NCBI RefSeq assembly: GCF_039822265.1 | Contig: NZ_JBAJEX010000002.1 | Location: 124,001-188,000 of the forward strand | Origin: Thiobacter sp. AK1 | Lineage (GTDB): Bacteria; Pseudomonadota; Gammaproteobacteria; Burkholderiales; Thiobacteraceae | Direction: 5' to 3' | Length of the DNA: 64,000 nt | In this document: positions 1 to 10,253 of the stretch, piece by piece | How the letters are laid out: every line of letters starts with the position of its first letter | Position numbering within the stretch: position 1 is the first letter of the stretch | Notes under the pieces: model-generated | What the model saw: the letters and a program-made list of their open reading frames with translations, nothing else | What the model was told of the DNA's origin: nothing | Database searches by the model: none | Translations under genes and position numbers: made by a program

Positions 1-2
1 TT

Positions 3-506
3 CTCTTCTTTTTCGCAGCGGCTGCGGTCAGCGCCGGCGAGCTCTACCGCTGGGTGGACCGCGAAGGCCGCGTGCATTACAGCGACGCCCCGCCGCCCCC
101 CAACGCACGCCAGGTGGAAGAAAAGCGCATGCCCACCAACACGGCCTCGGGGGGCGACCTGCCCTATGCCACCCGGCGCGCCGCCGCAGCCTTTCCCGTT
201 ACCCTGTTCGTCTCCGACTGCGGCGACCCCTGCAACCAGGCACGTGCCCATCTGAGCCGGCGGGGGATTCCCTACACCGTGCGCAATCCGGCGGCCAACC
301 AGGCGGATGCCGAGGCCCTCTCCAAGCTGGTGGGCTCGCCCCAGGTGCCGGTGCTGGTGGTGGGCAAGCGCCGGCTCACGGGCTATGACGCCGCGGCCTG
401 GGACGTCGCCCTGGACGCCGCCGGCTACCCGAAGAGCCGACCCCACGGCTACAAGGAACCGCCCCTACCCAAGGACGCCCCAGCCGCCACCCAGCCGGCC
501 CCTTGA
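3..506 (+). CDS. DUF4124 / glutaredoxin-like exported protein (5' partial)
   Basis: The reading frame is open from the left edge, so the true start lies outside the window. The visible N-terminus is hydrophobic ([12 protein letters not shown]), like the end of a signal peptide. It is followed by [16 protein letters not shown], the DUF4124 signature seen at the start of many proteobacterial periplasmic proteins. From about residue 65 there is a glutaredoxin-like fold: CGDPCNQA resembles a CxxxC active site, and [17 protein letters not shown] matches the cis-Pro and GYD region. The family is usually annotated as glutaredoxin family protein; a periplasmic thiol role is inference. The stop overlaps the long ORF of the next gene, but that gene's likely ATG is 27 bp downstream. 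Confidence 0.85.
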   Translation, partial: LFFFAAAAVSAGELYRWVDREGRVHYSDAPPPPNARQVEEKRMPTNTASGGDLPYATRRAAAAFPVTLFVSDCGDPCNQARAHLSRRGIPYTVRNPAANQADAEALSKLVGSPQVPVLVVGKRRLTGYDAAAWDVALDAAGYPKSRPHGYKEPPLPKDAPAATQPAP

Positions 507-532
507 CCGGGGCGGTGCATGCCGCCTTCCCC

Positions 533-1300
533 ATGAAGATCGCCACCTGGAATGTCAACTCCCTCAAGGTTCGCCTGCCCCAGTTGTTGGACTGGCTCGA
601 GCGCGCGGCCCCGCACGTCGTCTGCCTGCAGGAAACCAAGCTGGAGGATCATGCCTTTCCCGTAAAGGCTCTGCAGGAGGCCGGCTACGAGTCGGTGTTC
701 GCCGGCCAGAAGACTTACAACGGCGTGGCCATCTTGAGCCGCACGCCCCAGTCCGACGTCAGCGTCGGCATCCCGGGCTTTAGCGACGACCAGAAGCGGG
801 TGCTGGCGAGCACGATAGCAGGCATCCGCTTCGTCTGCCTGTACGTGCCCAACGGTCAGGCGGTGGGCTCCGACAAGTATGCCTACAAGCTAAAATGGCT
901 CGCGGCCCTCGCCCAGTGGCTGCGCCTGGAATTGGCACGCCACCCGAACATGGCCCTGCTAGGCGATTTCAACATCGCGCCGGAGCCGCGGGACGTGCAT
1001 GACCCAGCCCTGTGGGAAGGCCATGTCCTATTCTCCGAGCCGGAGCGGGCCGCTTTCCGCGATCTTCTGGCGCTGGGTTTCAAGGACGCCTTCCGGCTGT
1101 TCGAGCAGCCCGAAAAGTCCTTCACCTGGTGGGACTACCGGATGATGGCCTTCCGCCGAAACCATGGGCTGCGCATCGACCACATCCTCCTGTCGGAACC
1201 CTTGGCGCGAAGCTGCGCGAGCTGCAGCATCGAGCGCGAGCTGCGCAAGCTGGAACGTCCCTCCGACCACGCCCCGGTGATCGCCGAACTCAAGACTTAG
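533..1300 (+). CDS. xthA: Exodeoxyribonuclease III
   Basis: AP endonuclease / 3'-5' exonuclease of base-excision repair, 255 aa from the chosen start. Family motifs are in order: WNVNSLKVR near the N-terminus, QETK (metal-binding Glu), [25 protein letters not shown] (catalytic Asp/Asn), [11 protein letters not shown] and the C-terminal SDHAPV with the catalytic His. An in-frame GTG/ATG region upstream (from 503) would add ten residues. ATG 533 begins directly with [10 protein letters not shown], the usual family start, so it is preferred. Its 3' end overlaps that of the convergent HDOD gene by 11 bp. Confidence 0.95.
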   Translation: MKIATWNVNSLKVRLPQLLDWLERAAPHVVCLQETKLEDHAFPVKALQEAGYESVFAGQKTYNGVAILSRTPQSDVSVGIPGFSDDQKRVLASTIAGIRFVCLYVPNGQAVGSDKYAYKLKWLAALAQWLRLELARHPNMALLGDFNIAPEPRDVHDPALWEGHVLFSEPERAAFRDLLALGFKDAFRLFEQPEKSFTWWDYRMMAFRRNHGLRIDHILLSEPLARSCASCSIERELRKLERPSDHAPVIAELKT

Positions 1301-2189
1301 CGGCCGCGATCAGGGGCAGGCCCGCCGCGACCGGAGGTACCCCATACCAGGTCCAGCTGCGCGCCGCCAACAGCGCGGTCTTGAGGATGCGTGCGCGCAC
1401 CGCTTCCTCCGGCAGGTGGAGGAACTCGGCGATGTCCCGATAATCGTCCGGCAGCGCCGGATCATCCCAGCCATTGGCGAGATGCCGCGAAAGCCGCACC
1501 GCCAGGGCCACGTTCTTCACCCGCGGATGATCGGCGTGGTCCTCATCCATCAGGGTCTGCAAAAGCTGCGGCAGATGCCAGGCACGGACCAATGCCAGCT
1601 GCAGCTCGATACCGCGAAAGCCCAACACCCGCTTCTGCGCATCAGCGCTACGCATTCCCTTCTCCCGCTGCATCAGCGCTCGTACCGTCATCATCAGACG
1701 CGGCGCGAAACACCACATGAGCATCTCCGCCAGATCCCGTAGCAGGGCCGCGATCATCACCTCGTCCGACTCGATGTCGTGGCGCAGCACCGCCCAATCC
1801 TGGGCAAACAGCGCCGCATGCCGCGCGCGGCTCATGGCGCGGCGCAATCCGGTGAGCCCCGCCACCTGATCCTTGAGCACATCTTCCACCACCGGTAGCT
1901 TCGAGAAATGCTGGAAGAAGGGCGTGGTGCCCACCATCATGAGCGCATGGGCGATAGTGGTGATCTCGCGGCTTACGCGCCGGCTGTGGTGCACTTGCAG
2001 GAAGCGCAGCACCCGCAGGGTCATCAGGGGATCGTGCATGATCGCATCGGCCAGCTCCCGCGCATCCAGATCATCCTCATGGGCCTGGAAATGGGCGAGC
2101 GTCTCCACGGTGCGTTTCAGCACCGGCACGTCCACCTGTTCGAAATACTGCACCCAGGCGGTGACATCCTTGAGAGGCCGCTCGATCAT
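1290..2189 (-). CDS. HDOD domain signalling protein
   Basis: About 299 aa. The region [14 protein letters not shown] through the [18 protein letters not shown] stretch and the later [16 protein letters not shown] segment match the HDOD (metal-independent HD-related) domain found in bacterial signalling proteins. [22 protein letters not shown] follows the usual HDOD pattern. No GGDEF, EAL or receiver domain is attached. The start is placed at the second Met (MIERPLKDV), six codons inside the longest frame, because the first residues look non-conserved; this is uncertain. The gene is convergent with exonuclease III. The specific role is unknown; members elsewhere affect motility, biofilm or stress signalling. 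Confidence 0.8.
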   Translation of the reverse strand: MIERPLKDVTAWVQYFEQVDVPVLKRTVETLAHFQAHEDDLDARELADAIMHDPLMTLRVLRFLQVHHSRRVSREITTIAHALMMVGTTPFFQHFSKLPVVEDVLKDQVAGLTGLRRAMSRARHAALFAQDWAVLRHDIESDEVMIAALLRDLAEMLMWCFAPRLMMTVRALMQREKGMRSADAQKRVLGFRGIELQLALVRAWHLPQLLQTLMDEDHADHPRVKNVALAVRLSRHLANGWDDPALPDDYRDIAEFLHLPEEAVRARILKTALLAARSWTWYGVPPVAAGLPLIAAAKS

Positions 2190-2646
2190 GCTTTTGCGCC
2201 ACGACACGCCTGATCACTATATCGGCGTGGTCGGCGCCAACTTTACCGCAGGGGCAGAAAGGCAAGGCCAGACGCCGAGCCGTTAGGTCTTCGTCCTTGG
2301 GCGCTATGGCAGCGGGGACAACGCCCACGGATGGCCGGCTTTGTGCGGGTGGCCAGCAAGGCGCCTTTCCTGCGAAGAGAGAGAATCCCATCCAACGGGC
2401 CTGGATCAGCTTCCGCCGGCGCAAGCGGAAATCCCGCCCCCACGCGCCGCTTTACTGAATTCCGGGCCGCCTACGGCACCGGGAATGACGGATGGCAAGA
2501 GCCTTTGCTCGGAAAGTCCTGTGGAAGCAAGTTGTGAGATGAGCTTGTGGGAGCGGCTTTAGCCGCGATCACTTCACGGCAACCGCGCGGATCGCTGCCC
2601 AAGCGCCGCCCATGGCGCGCGCTCAAGCGCTGGCTGGACGGCCAAC
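2190..2646. other. Intergenic region with repeat-like palindromes, no gene seen
   Basis: No ORF here has a convincing protein-like composition; the annotated-looking frames are GC shadows. It holds an imperfect palindrome around 2457-2490 (ATTCCGGG...CCGGGAATGAC), related to the tandem repeats near 61.8-62.0 kb, and a REP-like hairpin at 2547-2572. Confidence 0.6.
2547..2572 (+). repeat. REP-like palindrome
   Basis: GGGAGCGGCTTTAGCCGCGA can fold as a hairpin (GCGGCTTTAGCCGC). Nearly the same motif occurs in opposite orientation at 59595-59617, with TTT(G/A)GCC as the only visible difference. It resembles dispersed REP-like palindromes placed between genes in many Proteobacteria. Confidence 0.65.
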
Positions 2647-2676
2647 GGGACGGCACGCGGGCCAGGCAACCGTCCC
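2647..2676 (-). terminator. Hairpin after ssb, possible terminator
   Basis: On the minus strand, GGGACGG and CCGTCCC are separated by 16 nt immediately after the ssb stop codon. No U-tract follows, so intrinsic termination is weakly supported. Confidence 0.35.
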
Positions 2677-3131
2677 TAGAAGGGAATGTCGTCCTCGAAG
2701 TCCTCGAAGTCACCGCCTTTTTTCGCGGGCTTGCTGGCAGCGGCCTGGGCCGCCGCTGGCGGACGGTCTTGCGCCTCAAGGCTTGCGCCGCCGGCCGCGC
2801 CGCGCGAGCCCAGCATCTGCATGCGGTCGGCGACGATCTCGGTCGTGTAGCGGTCTTGCCCATCTTTGTCTTGCCACTTGCGGGTTTGCAGCCGGCCCTC
2901 GACATAGACCTGGCTGCCTTTCTTCAAATACTCACCCGCGATCTCGGCGGTCTTGCCGAAAAATACGACCCGGTGCCACTCGGTGCGTTCCTGCTTCTCG
3001 CCGTTCTTGTCCTTCCAGGTGTCGGTGGTGGCCACCCGGATGCTGGTGATGGCATCGCCGCTGGGCATGTAGCGCACTTCCGGATCGGCTCCCAGGTTGC
3101 CGATCAGGATGACTTTATTGACTGACGCCAT
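2676..3131 (-). CDS. ssb: Single-stranded DNA-binding protein
   Basis: 151 aa, usual length. The N-terminal OB-fold begins [21 protein letters not shown] and contains [22 protein letters not shown] and [15 protein letters not shown]. It is followed by a low-complexity Ala/Pro/Asp linker, and ends in DFEDDIPF, the acidic tip that docks replication and repair partners. The gene lies just downstream of the MFS permease and overlaps its 3' end by 17 bp, so the two are probably cotranscribed. The MFS-ssb pair divergent from uvrA is a common proteobacterial arrangement. Confidence 0.97.
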   Translation of the reverse strand: MASVNKVILIGNLGADPEVRYMPSGDAITSIRVATTDTWKDKNGEKQERTEWHRVVFFGKTAEIAGEYLKKGSQVYVEGRLQTRKWQDKDGQDRYTTEIVADRMQMLGSRGAAGGASLEAQDRPPAAAQAAASKPAKKGGDFEDFEDDIPF

Positions 3132-4509
3132 GCTCTCGTTCCTCCTCGATCAATTTCATCACGCCCGCTTCATCCCAACCGCGCTGGTCCACCTTGAGGA
3201 TGGCCACGCCTTCCTCGCCCACCACCACGGCTTCCGCCACGCCCCCCAGCGCAGCCAGGCGCCGGGCCAGCTCGGCGGCTTGCACGGGCTCCATCTCCCG
3301 CACGTGGAACAAGCGGGTGCGCACCGCGGGAGGACGCTGCATGCGACTGGCAGCGATCAGCCAAATGCCGATCAGCAGGCTGCAGAACAGGAACACAGCG
3401 GAAGGGCCATAATGCTGAGAGAGGGCACCGCCCATCGCGCCGCCGAGGAACATGCCAAAGGATTGGGCAGCATTATACACCCCGATTGCCGTGCCCTTGG
3501 CCGAAGCCGGAGCGATCTTGGAAATGAGGGAAGGCAGGGTAGCTTCCAGCAGGTTGAAAGAGACGAAGTAGGCGGTGAGCAAGACGAGCAGCGCTCGGAA
3601 GTCGTCGATCAAGCCCGCGAGGAATAGTTGCGTGACCAGCATCAGGGCGATGGCAGCGACGAAGATTTCCTTGAGCTTGAACTTTTTCTCGCCGTATATG
3701 ATCGCCGGCACCATGAGCACGAAGGACAGCACCATGATGGGCAGATAGATCATCCAGTGGTGATTTTGGTCGATGTTGCCGGCCTTCTTGAGGGCCAAGG
3801 GAATCACCACGAACAGCGCCATCTGCGCGGCATGCAGGGCAAAGATGCCAAAGTTGAGGCGCAACAGCTCCACGTTTTTCAGCACGTCCTTGAGCCGAGC
3901 AGGGGTGGCCTCGGTGTCGGAGTGGAAGCGCGTGATGCGAGGATTGGGCACGACGAAGCGCACCACGGCCATGGCCAGCAGGGCGAGCACACCGGTCATG
4001 GCGAAGATGCCTGGCACGCCGATCCAGTGGTAGAAGGCCGGGCCGGCGATCAGGGAGACGGCGAAGGTGACGCCAATGGTGCCGCCAATCATGGCCATCG
4101 CTTTGGTGCGGTGTTCCTCCCGGGTGAGGTCGGCGAGCAAGGCCGTGACGGCTGCGGAAATGGCGCCTGAACCCTGGATGGCGCGTCCTAGGATGGTGAG
4201 GCGTATGTCATGGGAGATAGCTGCGATGAAGCTGCCCAGAGCGAATAGGGCGAGCCCGAAGTAGATCACCCGCTTGCGTCCCCAGCGGTCCGAGGCCATG
4301 CCGAAGGGCAGTTGCAGCGCGGCCTGGGTGAGACCATAGATACCTAACGCAAGCCCCGCCTGGGTGTGGTTCGCCGCCAGTTCGTGCTCCGCATAGAACA
4401 CGAACACGGGCAGGATGAGGAACATACCCAACATGCGCAGCCCGTAGATGCTGGCGAGACTCACTGCCGACTTCAGCTCGAAGGCAGACATGCGTTCGCT
4501 ATCGGTCAT
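3115..4509 (-). CDS. MFS transporter with C-terminal YAM-like domain (YajR type)
   Basis: 464 aa. Twelve hydrophobic segments cover roughly residues 10-395. The MFS motif A region reads [16 protein letters not shown] after TM2. The last ~65 residues ([35 protein letters not shown]...) form a short alpha/beta domain like the YAM domain of E. coli YajR, a soluble ferredoxin-like tail. The substrate is unknown; drug or metabolite export is only a family-level expectation. The gene is divergent from uvrA and upstream of ssb, with a 17-bp overlap. Confidence 0.85.
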   Translation of the reverse strand: MTDSERMSAFELKSAVSLASIYGLRMLGMFLILPVFVFYAEHELAANHTQAGLALGIYGLTQAALQLPFGMASDRWGRKRVIYFGLALFALGSFIAAISHDIRLTILGRAIQGSGAISAAVTALLADLTREEHRTKAMAMIGGTIGVTFAVSLIAGPAFYHWIGVPGIFAMTGVLALLAMAVVRFVVPNPRITRFHSDTEATPARLKDVLKNVELLRLNFGIFALHAAQMALFVVIPLALKKAGNIDQNHHWMIYLPIMVLSFVLMVPAIIYGEKKFKLKEIFVAAIALMLVTQLFLAGLIDDFRALLVLLTAYFVSFNLLEATLPSLISKIAPASAKGTAIGVYNAAQSFGMFLGGAMGGALSQHYGPSAVFLFCSLLIGIWLIAASRMQRPPAVRTRLFHVREMEPVQAAELARRLAALGGVAEAVVVGEEGVAILKVDQRGWDEAGVMKLIEEEREHGVSQ

Positions 4510-4605
4510 GGCTGATCCGGAATGGAGAGAGGCGGAAAAAGTGCGTATATTAGCAGGTTCGCCCGCGCGCTCCGGGCGCTCACGTCAGCGAGAACACGAC
4601 CTGTC

Positions 4606-7428
4606 ATGGAATTCATCAAGATTCGTGGCGCCCGCACCCACAACCTGAAAAACATCAATCTCGATATTCCACGCAACCGTCTGGTGGTGATCACAGGGCT
4701 ATCGGGATCCGGCAAGTCCTCACTGGCCTTCGATACCCTCTACGCCGAGGGGCAGCGCCGCTACGTGGAATCCCTCTCAGCCTACGCGCGTCAGTTCCTG
4801 CAGATGATGGAAAAGCCGGACGTGGACCTGATCGAGGGCTTGTCACCCGCAATCTCCATCGAGCAGAAGGCCACCTCCCACAACCCACGCTCCACGGTGG
4901 GAACGGTCACCGAGATCCACGATTATCTGCGCCTGCTCTACGCCCGCGTGGGCGATCCCTACTGCCCCCAACACGACGTGCTGTTGGCGGCCCAAACCGT
5001 GTCCCAGATGGTGGATCACGTGCTCGCCCTGCCGGAAGACACCAAGCTCATGATCCTGGCACCGGTGGTCACCGGCCGCAAGGGCGAACATGTGGAGCTC
5101 TTCGACGAGCTACGCGCCCAGGGCTTCGTGCGCCTGCGCATCGACGGCAAGACCCACGAGATCGACGCCCTGCCCAAGCTGGACAAAAACAAGAAACACA
5201 CCATCGAGGTGGTGGTGGACCGGCTCAAGGTGCGCCCAGAGGTGAAGCAACGCCTGGCGGAATCCTTCGAGACCGCGCTGCGCCACGCCGATGGCCGTGC
5301 CATCGCCGTGGAAATGGACAGCAGGCGGGAACATTTGTTCTCGGCAAAGTTCGCCTGCCCCATCTGCGACTACGCGCTGGCGGAACTGGAGCCGCGTCTA
5401 TTCTCCTTCAACAACCCCATGGGTGCCTGCCCCAAGTGCGATGGGCTGGGCAGCGTCAGCTTCTTCGATCCCAAGCGGGTGGTAGCCTTTCCCCATCTCT
5501 CGCTGGCTTCTGGCGCGATCAAGGGCTGGGATAGGCGCAACCAGTTTTATTTCCAGATGCTGCAAAGCCTGGCCATGCACTACGGTTTCGATCTGGAAAC
5601 GCCCTTCGAGGATTTACCCAAGCGCATCCAGAACATCCTGCTCTACGGCAGCGGCCAGGAGGCGATCCCCTTCAAGTATCTGGCGGAGCGCGGTGGTTTC
5701 ACCACCCGCAAACATCCCTTCGAAGGCATCCTGCACAACTTCGAGCGGCGCTACCGGGAAACCGACTCGCTCACCGTGCGCGAGGAACTCGCCAAGTATC
5801 TCAACACCAAGCCCTGCCCCGAGTGCGGCGGCACGCGCCTGCGCCGCGAGGCACGCCACGTCAAAGTAGCAGGCAAGGCTATTTACGAGGTGAGCCGCAT
5901 GCCTTTGAAGGAAGCGCTGCCGTTCTTCGAAAACCTGCAGCTTGCCGGCGCACGCCAGGCCATCGCCGACAGAATCATCAAAGAGATCGTGGCACGCATG
6001 CGCTTTCTCACCAATGTCGGTCTCGACTATCTGTCGCTGGACCGCTCGGCGGAAACCCTCTCCGGTGGAGAGGCGCAACGCATTCGTTTGGCCTCCCAGA
6101 TCGGCTCCGGCCTCACCGGGGTGATGTATGTTCTGGACGAGCCATCCATCGGCCTGCACCAGCGGGACAACGGTCGGCTATTGGCCACCTTGCGCCATCT
6201 GCGCGATCTGGGAAATTCGGTGATCGTGGTGGAGCACGACGAGGAAGCCATGAGCATCGCTGATCATGTGATCGATATCGGCCCGGGCGCAGGCGTGCAT
6301 GGCGGGGAGGTGGTGGCCCAAGGCACGCCAGAGGAAATCAAGGCCAACCCCAACTCCCTCACCGGCCAATATCTCTCGGGGCGCAAGTGCATCCCGATTC
6401 CGCAAAAGCGCCACAAGCCAGACCCCAAACGCTGGCTCATGCTGAAGGGCGCACGGGGAAATAACCTGAGGAACGTCACCCTAAAACTGCCGGTCGGTGT
6501 GCTCACCTGCGTCACGGGCGTGTCCGGCTCGGGCAAATCCACGCTCATCAACGACACCCTCTATCCGGCAGTTGCGCAGCATCTATATGGGTCCACGCTG
6601 GAGCCTGCACCCTTCGATGAAATCGCCGGACTTGAGTTTTTCGATAAGGTGATCGACGTCGACCAGAGCCCCATCGGCCGCACGCCGCGCTCCAATCCGG
6701 CCACCTATACCGGTCTGTTCACGCCCATCCGTGAGTTGTTCGCTGGTGTGCCCGAGGCGCGTGAACGTGGCTACGGTCCCGGTCGCTTCTCCTTCAACGT
6801 CAAGGGCGGGCGCTGCGAGGCCTGCCAGGGCGATGGCGTGATCAAGGTGGAGATGCATTTCCTGCCTGACATTTACGTGCCCTGTGATGTCTGCCATGGC
6901 AAGCGTTACAACCGCGAGACGCTGGAGATCCGCTACAAGGGCTTGACCATCCACGACGTGCTGGAAATGACAGTGGAGCAGGCCTATGACTTCTTCGCGG
7001 CGGTGCCTGCCGTGGCCAAGAAACTGCAGACCCTGCTCGACGTGGGACTGGGCTACATCACACTGGGCCAGTCCGCCACCACGCTTTCCGGCGGCGAGGC
7101 ACAGCGTGTGAAACTGGCGCTAGAACTATCCAAGCGCGATACCGGCCGCACCCTCTACATTCTGGACGAGCCCACCACCGGGCTGCATTTCCAGGACATC
7201 GAACTACTCCTGTCGGTGGTGCACCGGCTGCGCGACCATGGCAACACCGTGGTGATCATTGAGCACAACCTGGACGTGATCAAAACCGCGGACTGGATCA
7301 TAGACCTCGGCCCGGAAGGCGGCGAGGGTGGCGGCCGCATCATCGCCGAAGGCACGCCGGAGCAGGTGGCCGACACACCCGGTAGCCACACCGGCCACTA
7401 TCTGCGGCAGGTATTGGCGCGCCGCTGA
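4606..7428 (+). CDS. uvrA: Excinuclease ABC subunit A
   Basis: DNA damage-recognition ATPase of nucleotide excision repair, 940 aa. It carries two ABC modules: Walker [14 protein letters not shown] near residue 30 and [15 protein letters not shown] near 640, with signatures [12 protein letters not shown] and [12 protein letters not shown]. Both zinc modules are complete (CPICDY...CPKCDG and CEACQG...CDVCHG). Start: an upstream in-frame ATG at 4522 would add 28 unconserved residues, while ATG 4606 begins [16 protein letters not shown] as in the family. I looked for a LexA-type CTG-N10-CAG box in the 96-bp divergent region and did not find one; TATATT near 4542 could be a -10. Confidence 0.98.
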   Translation: MEFIKIRGARTHNLKNINLDIPRNRLVVITGLSGSGKSSLAFDTLYAEGQRRYVESLSAYARQFLQMMEKPDVDLIEGLSPAISIEQKATSHNPRSTVGTVTEIHDYLRLLYARVGDPYCPQHDVLLAAQTVSQMVDHVLALPEDTKLMILAPVVTGRKGEHVELFDELRAQGFVRLRIDGKTHEIDALPKLDKNKKHTIEVVVDRLKVRPEVKQRLAESFETALRHADGRAIAVEMDSRREHLFSAKFACPICDYALAELEPRLFSFNNPMGACPKCDGLGSVSFFDPKRVVAFPHLSLASGAIKGWDRRNQFYFQMLQSLAMHYGFDLETPFEDLPKRIQNILLYGSGQEAIPFKYLAERGGFTTRKHPFEGILHNFERRYRETDSLTVREELAKYLNTKPCPECGGTRLRREARHVKVAGKAIYEVSRMPLKEALPFFENLQLAGARQAIADRIIKEIVARMRFLTNVGLDYLSLDRSAETLSGGEAQRIRLASQIGSGLTGVMYVLDEPSIGLHQRDNGRLLATLRHLRDLGNSVIVVEHDEEAMSIADHVIDIGPGAGVHGGEVVAQGTPEEIKANPNSLTGQYLSGRKCIPIPQKRHKPDPKRWLMLKGARGNNLRNVTLKLPVGVLTCVTGVSGSGKSTLINDTLYPAVAQHLYGSTLEPAPFDEIAGLEFFDKVIDVDQSPIGRTPRSNPATYTGLFTPIRELFAGVPEARERGYGPGRFSFNVKGGRCEACQGDGVIKVEMHFLPDIYVPCDVCHGKRYNRETLEIRYKGLTIHDVLEMTVEQAYDFFAAVPAVAKKLQTLLDVGLGYITLGQSATTLSGGEAQRVKLALELSKRDTGRTLYILDEPTTGLHFQDIELLLSVVHRLRDHGNTVVIIEHNLDVIKTADWIIDLGPEGGEGGGRIIAEGTPEQVADTPGSHTGHYLRQVLARR

Positions 7429-7589
7429 CCGAGCGCGCATCTCGCCTCCGGCCTATGCCAGAGGCACTATGCAACGCGCAGTCCCCCTGGGCGCTCTGCC
7501 TTTTGGCTTGGCCGTTTGGCAGATGTTTTTTCACTGCGCGTGCACCACACTGCCATTGCGGATCGCAACCGCGAATGGAGGGCCCCGCC

Positions 7590-7736
7590 ATGAGACCGCT
7601 GCTTCTTGCACTGACACTCGCCGCTCTGATCCTGCCCATCGATAACCAAGCCTGCGGGTCGGACGACGAGCTCGCTTTCCAATCGCCAACCACTCACCGT
7701 CCATCCGATTCCCAGGTTCGGGCCGAGTCGAAGTAA
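7590..7736 (+). CDS. Small exported protein, unknown (48 aa)
   Basis: ATG with GGAGGG about 9 bases upstream. The product starts MRPLLLALTLAALILP, a short positively charged then hydrophobic stretch like a signal peptide, followed by about 30 polar residues with a single Cys (NQACGSDDE). I do not recognise the family. It is the first of three consecutive small genes with export signals between uvrA and the gspE relic. Coding status rests on the RBS and leader only. Confidence 0.4.
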   Translation: MRPLLLALTLAALILPIDNQACGSDDELAFQSPTTHRPSDSQVRAESK

Positions 7737-7876
7737 AGCGCACCGGACCAAGATGCGATGCAAGCGGCCAATGTCCCGGATCCGCAGCAACTGCCCGACA
7801 TCAATGCAGAGACGTCGGGCGAGTGAGCCACTCTCGAGGTTCCGGAATGCCGGATCCACCAAGAAAGGAGTTTGCC

Positions 7877-8065
7877 ATGAACCAGCTTCTATTTATCGCC
7901 ACCCTTGTCACGACCACCCGAGGTGCAACCGCGGTCTGTGCCGGTAACCTCGCCGCCATGGCCGATGCCCGGGTCGCGGCATGGAACGCTCTGCCACCTA
8001 CGCCCGCCGGTACCAATGCAGAGCCGCTCGCGTTGCCCTATCTCATCAACGGAGATTGCCCCTGA
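7877..8065 (+). CDS. Small exported protein, unknown (62 aa)
   Basis: AAAGGAG lies 7-8 bases before ATG 7877, a good ribosome site, which is why this start is chosen over the longer frame from 7823. The product MNQLLFIATLVTTTRGATAVCAG looks like a signal peptide. The mature part holds two Cys, one near the leader end and one at the C-terminus (INGDCP), which could pair. Not recognised. It sits between two other small secreted candidates. Confidence 0.45.
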   Translation: MNQLLFIATLVTTTRGATAVCAGNLAAMADARVAAWNALPPTPAGTNAEPLALPYLINGDCP

Positions 8066-8190
8066 TACCCGTCGACGGGGCGCGTAAGCCGCTCCGTCAG
8101 CGGCGGCCGTTGCCAACGTCGCCAAAGGGAGAACATCCATGAGCCCCATGCCCGAACACCGGTTCCTGGAAAGCACCGCCGCCAACAGCG

Positions 8191-8622
8191 TTGCCAGCAG
8201 GCCGCTTACACCGTATCTGGCCAGCCCTCGGCAAAAAGCCCGGCTTGGGCCTCACCGGGGCCTTACTGGTGGCGCTCACACCCTGTTTCGTCGAGGCGAA
8301 ACCCAACAAGGATCTGGTCAATGGCTGCACGCCCAAGCAGGTGCGCTCCGAGAAGGCCAAAGCCTGTATCGACAGGATGCAGGCGGACATCCTCGCTGGC
8401 AAACCCGATGCGCAGACTCACTATCTTCTGTGCCGTCGGCGAGAGATGTTTTGCTGCACGGGCGGAAACGGAACGCCACGGGATTGCGAGTACGTGGGAG
8501 AGGCCCGCGTCATCCCGCCCGGGAGCCAGCCGGATGCCACGGTAAGAGACGTCAAGCCCGCCGACCGACCAGTGCCGGCCGCTGAGCCGACACGTCCCAG
8601 ACCCCCTGCCGGCGTGCGCTAA
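8191..8622 (+). CDS. Cys-rich exported protein, unknown; start uncertain
   Basis: The protein-like frame runs to 8622 and includes a hydrophobic leader (LGLTGALLVALTPCFVEA) followed by a Cys-rich domain (CTPKQ, KACIDRM, LLCRRREMFCCTGG, RDCEYVG) and a Pro-rich tail. The only in-frame start after the upstream stop at 8140 is TTG 8191, which has no ribosome site. A strong site (AAAGGGAGAACATCC) precedes ATG 8139, which is one frame off. Either the gene is frameshifted between 8139 and about 8230, or the start is unusual. Family not recognised. Confidence 0.5.
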   Translation: MPAGRLHRIWPALGKKPGLGLTGALLVALTPCFVEAKPNKDLVNGCTPKQVRSEKAKACIDRMQADILAGKPDAQTHYLLCRRREMFCCTGGNGTPRDCEYVGEARVIPPGSQPDATVRDVKPADRPVPAAEPTRPRPPAGVR

Positions 8623-8633
8623 AGCGCCGCCTG

Positions 8634-8779
8634 TTGAGCATGACGCAAGTAGGCGACACCTTTGTGTCTTCCCCGCGAAAGCGGGAGTCCGGAAAATGGC
8701 CAAGAATACTCTGGATTCCCGCTTGCGCGGGAATGACCTTTGACTGACCCAGCCTGTCAACCACTTTCGGAAAGCTCAA
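8634..8779 (+). mobile_element. MITE-like element, degraded copy (146 bp)
   Basis: It starts TTGAGCATGACGCAAGTAGG and ends with the imperfect inverse (...CGGAAAGCTCAA). It contains nested palindromes: GACACCTTTGTGTC, CCCGCGAAAGCGGG and ATTCCCGCTTGCGCGGGAAT. Aligned in reverse orientation, it matches the 147-bp element at 62069-62215 along its whole length, with scattered substitutions. The flanks are TG and GA, so no TA duplication remains. It encodes no protein. Confidence 0.75.
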
Positions 8780-8840
8780 GAAGCCACCATGTTCGCGGCG
8801 GGTTGACAGGCCCACCTCCCCTGCGTAGCGTAGGCAGGCC

Positions 8841-10253
8841 ATGAGCCTTCCTGCATCCGAGCACGAAGCCGCAGCGCCGGCGTCCACCTTTTCCCCGGGC
8901 CCACTCACCCTTGCCGCCGTTCTTAACGAGCTACGCGCCGACGGACACGTCACCCCCGAGCGGGCACAGGAGCGGGCGACGGCCCACCGGGCCGCCCGAG
9001 GCGACTGGCATGCGCTGGTGGTGATCGCAACCCAGAAATGGCGCAGCGCCACCGCCGACACGCCGCTAAGCCTTGCGTTCCTCACGCAATGGCCGGCGGC
9101 CAAGGCAGGACACTACCCCATCGATCCGCTCAAGGTGGACGTGGCGGCGGTGAGCGAGGTGATGTCCCATGCCTATGCCTCACGCGACCGCGTGCTGCCA
9201 GTAGAGATCCGCGCCAGCGAGGTGGTAATCGGCACAGCCGAGCCCTGGTGGCGGGCGTGGGAAAACAGCGTAGAACAAGCGGTGCGCAAGACTATCCGGC
9301 GGGTGGTGGCCAATTCCCTCGACATCCTGCGCTACATTGCTGATCTCTACAGCCTGGTGCAGTCCGTCAAGCACGGCCTCAAGGACCATGAAGGCGCAGC
9401 CAGCGGCATCACCGGCTTCGAACAACCAGTGGCGCTGGGCCGCATGGGCACTTCGGACGCCAACGGCCAGAGCGTGGTGCCCATCGTCCACTGGCTACTG
9501 CAATATGCCTTCGAGCAGCGTGCCAGCCACATGCACATCGAGCCCCGGCGCAAGGCCGCCCATGTCCGTTTCCGCATCGACGAACGTGTGCACGGTGAAA
9601 GATTCCATCGAGATGGTGGTGCCCCAGTTCAATCAGATGCAGGTGCAGCCAGCCATCGGCCTAAACTTCGCCTCCGGCATCCGCACTTTGCTGCGGCAGG
9701 ATCCGGACATCATCATGGTGGGCGTGATCCGGGATCTGGAGACGGCAGAAATGGCGGTTCAGGCGGCGCTCACCGGGCATTTGGTGCTTTCCACCCTGCA
9801 CACCAACGACGCGGCCTCCGCCATCACCCGCCTGCTCGATCTGGGCGTGCCCGCTTATCTCATCAAGTCCACCCTGCTGGGGTGCTCGCCCAGCGGCTGG
9901 TGCGCACCCTCTGCCCCAATTGCAAGCAGCCGGGAACCATTGCAGACGAAACCTGGAGCGAGCTCACGCGCCCCTGGAAGGCCGCCAGGCCTGTGCGCGT
10001 GTTCCGCCCCAATGGTTGCCTGGCATGCCGCATGACCGGCTACCGCCGTCGTGTTGGCGTCTATGAAATCCTCACCATGAGCCCGGCCGTCGATCGTCTC
10101 GTGACGCCTCAGACCGATCTCCCCCGGCTGCGCGAGACGGCCTACCGCGAGGGGATGCCTGCCCTGCGCGCCGCCGGCGCGGCCAAGGTGGCCGCCGGCC
10201 TCACCACGGCGGAAGAAGTGCTCAAGGTGACACCACCACCATTCGAGGGATGA
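8841..10253 (+). pseudogene. GspE/PilB-type secretion ATPase, internally deleted and frameshifted
   Basis: The N-terminal part (to about 9590) reads as a type II secretion / type IV pilus ATPase through [18 protein letters not shown]. The text then jumps to a second frame with [55 protein letters not shown] and [16 protein letters not shown]. It returns to the first frame near 9885 for [16 protein letters not shown] and the second Cys pair [19 protein letters not shown]. The conserved block between, including Walker A GPTGSGKTT, is absent, so an estimated 150-180 residues are missing at about 9585-9592. The second shift fits loss of one G in the G-run at 9880-9884 (expected GGGGGTGCTC). The result cannot be an active ATPase. 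No other secretion gene is nearby. Confidence 0.85.

Noticed and set aside
4510-4605. LexA/SOS box ahead of uvrA
   Set aside because: No CTG-N10-CAG or close variant found in the divergent region.
8841-10253. A new single 470-aa ATPase protein
   Set aside because: The continuous frame is only open by chance in its middle (His/Gly/Arg-rich shadow from about 9595 to 9880); true family motifs lie in another frame there.
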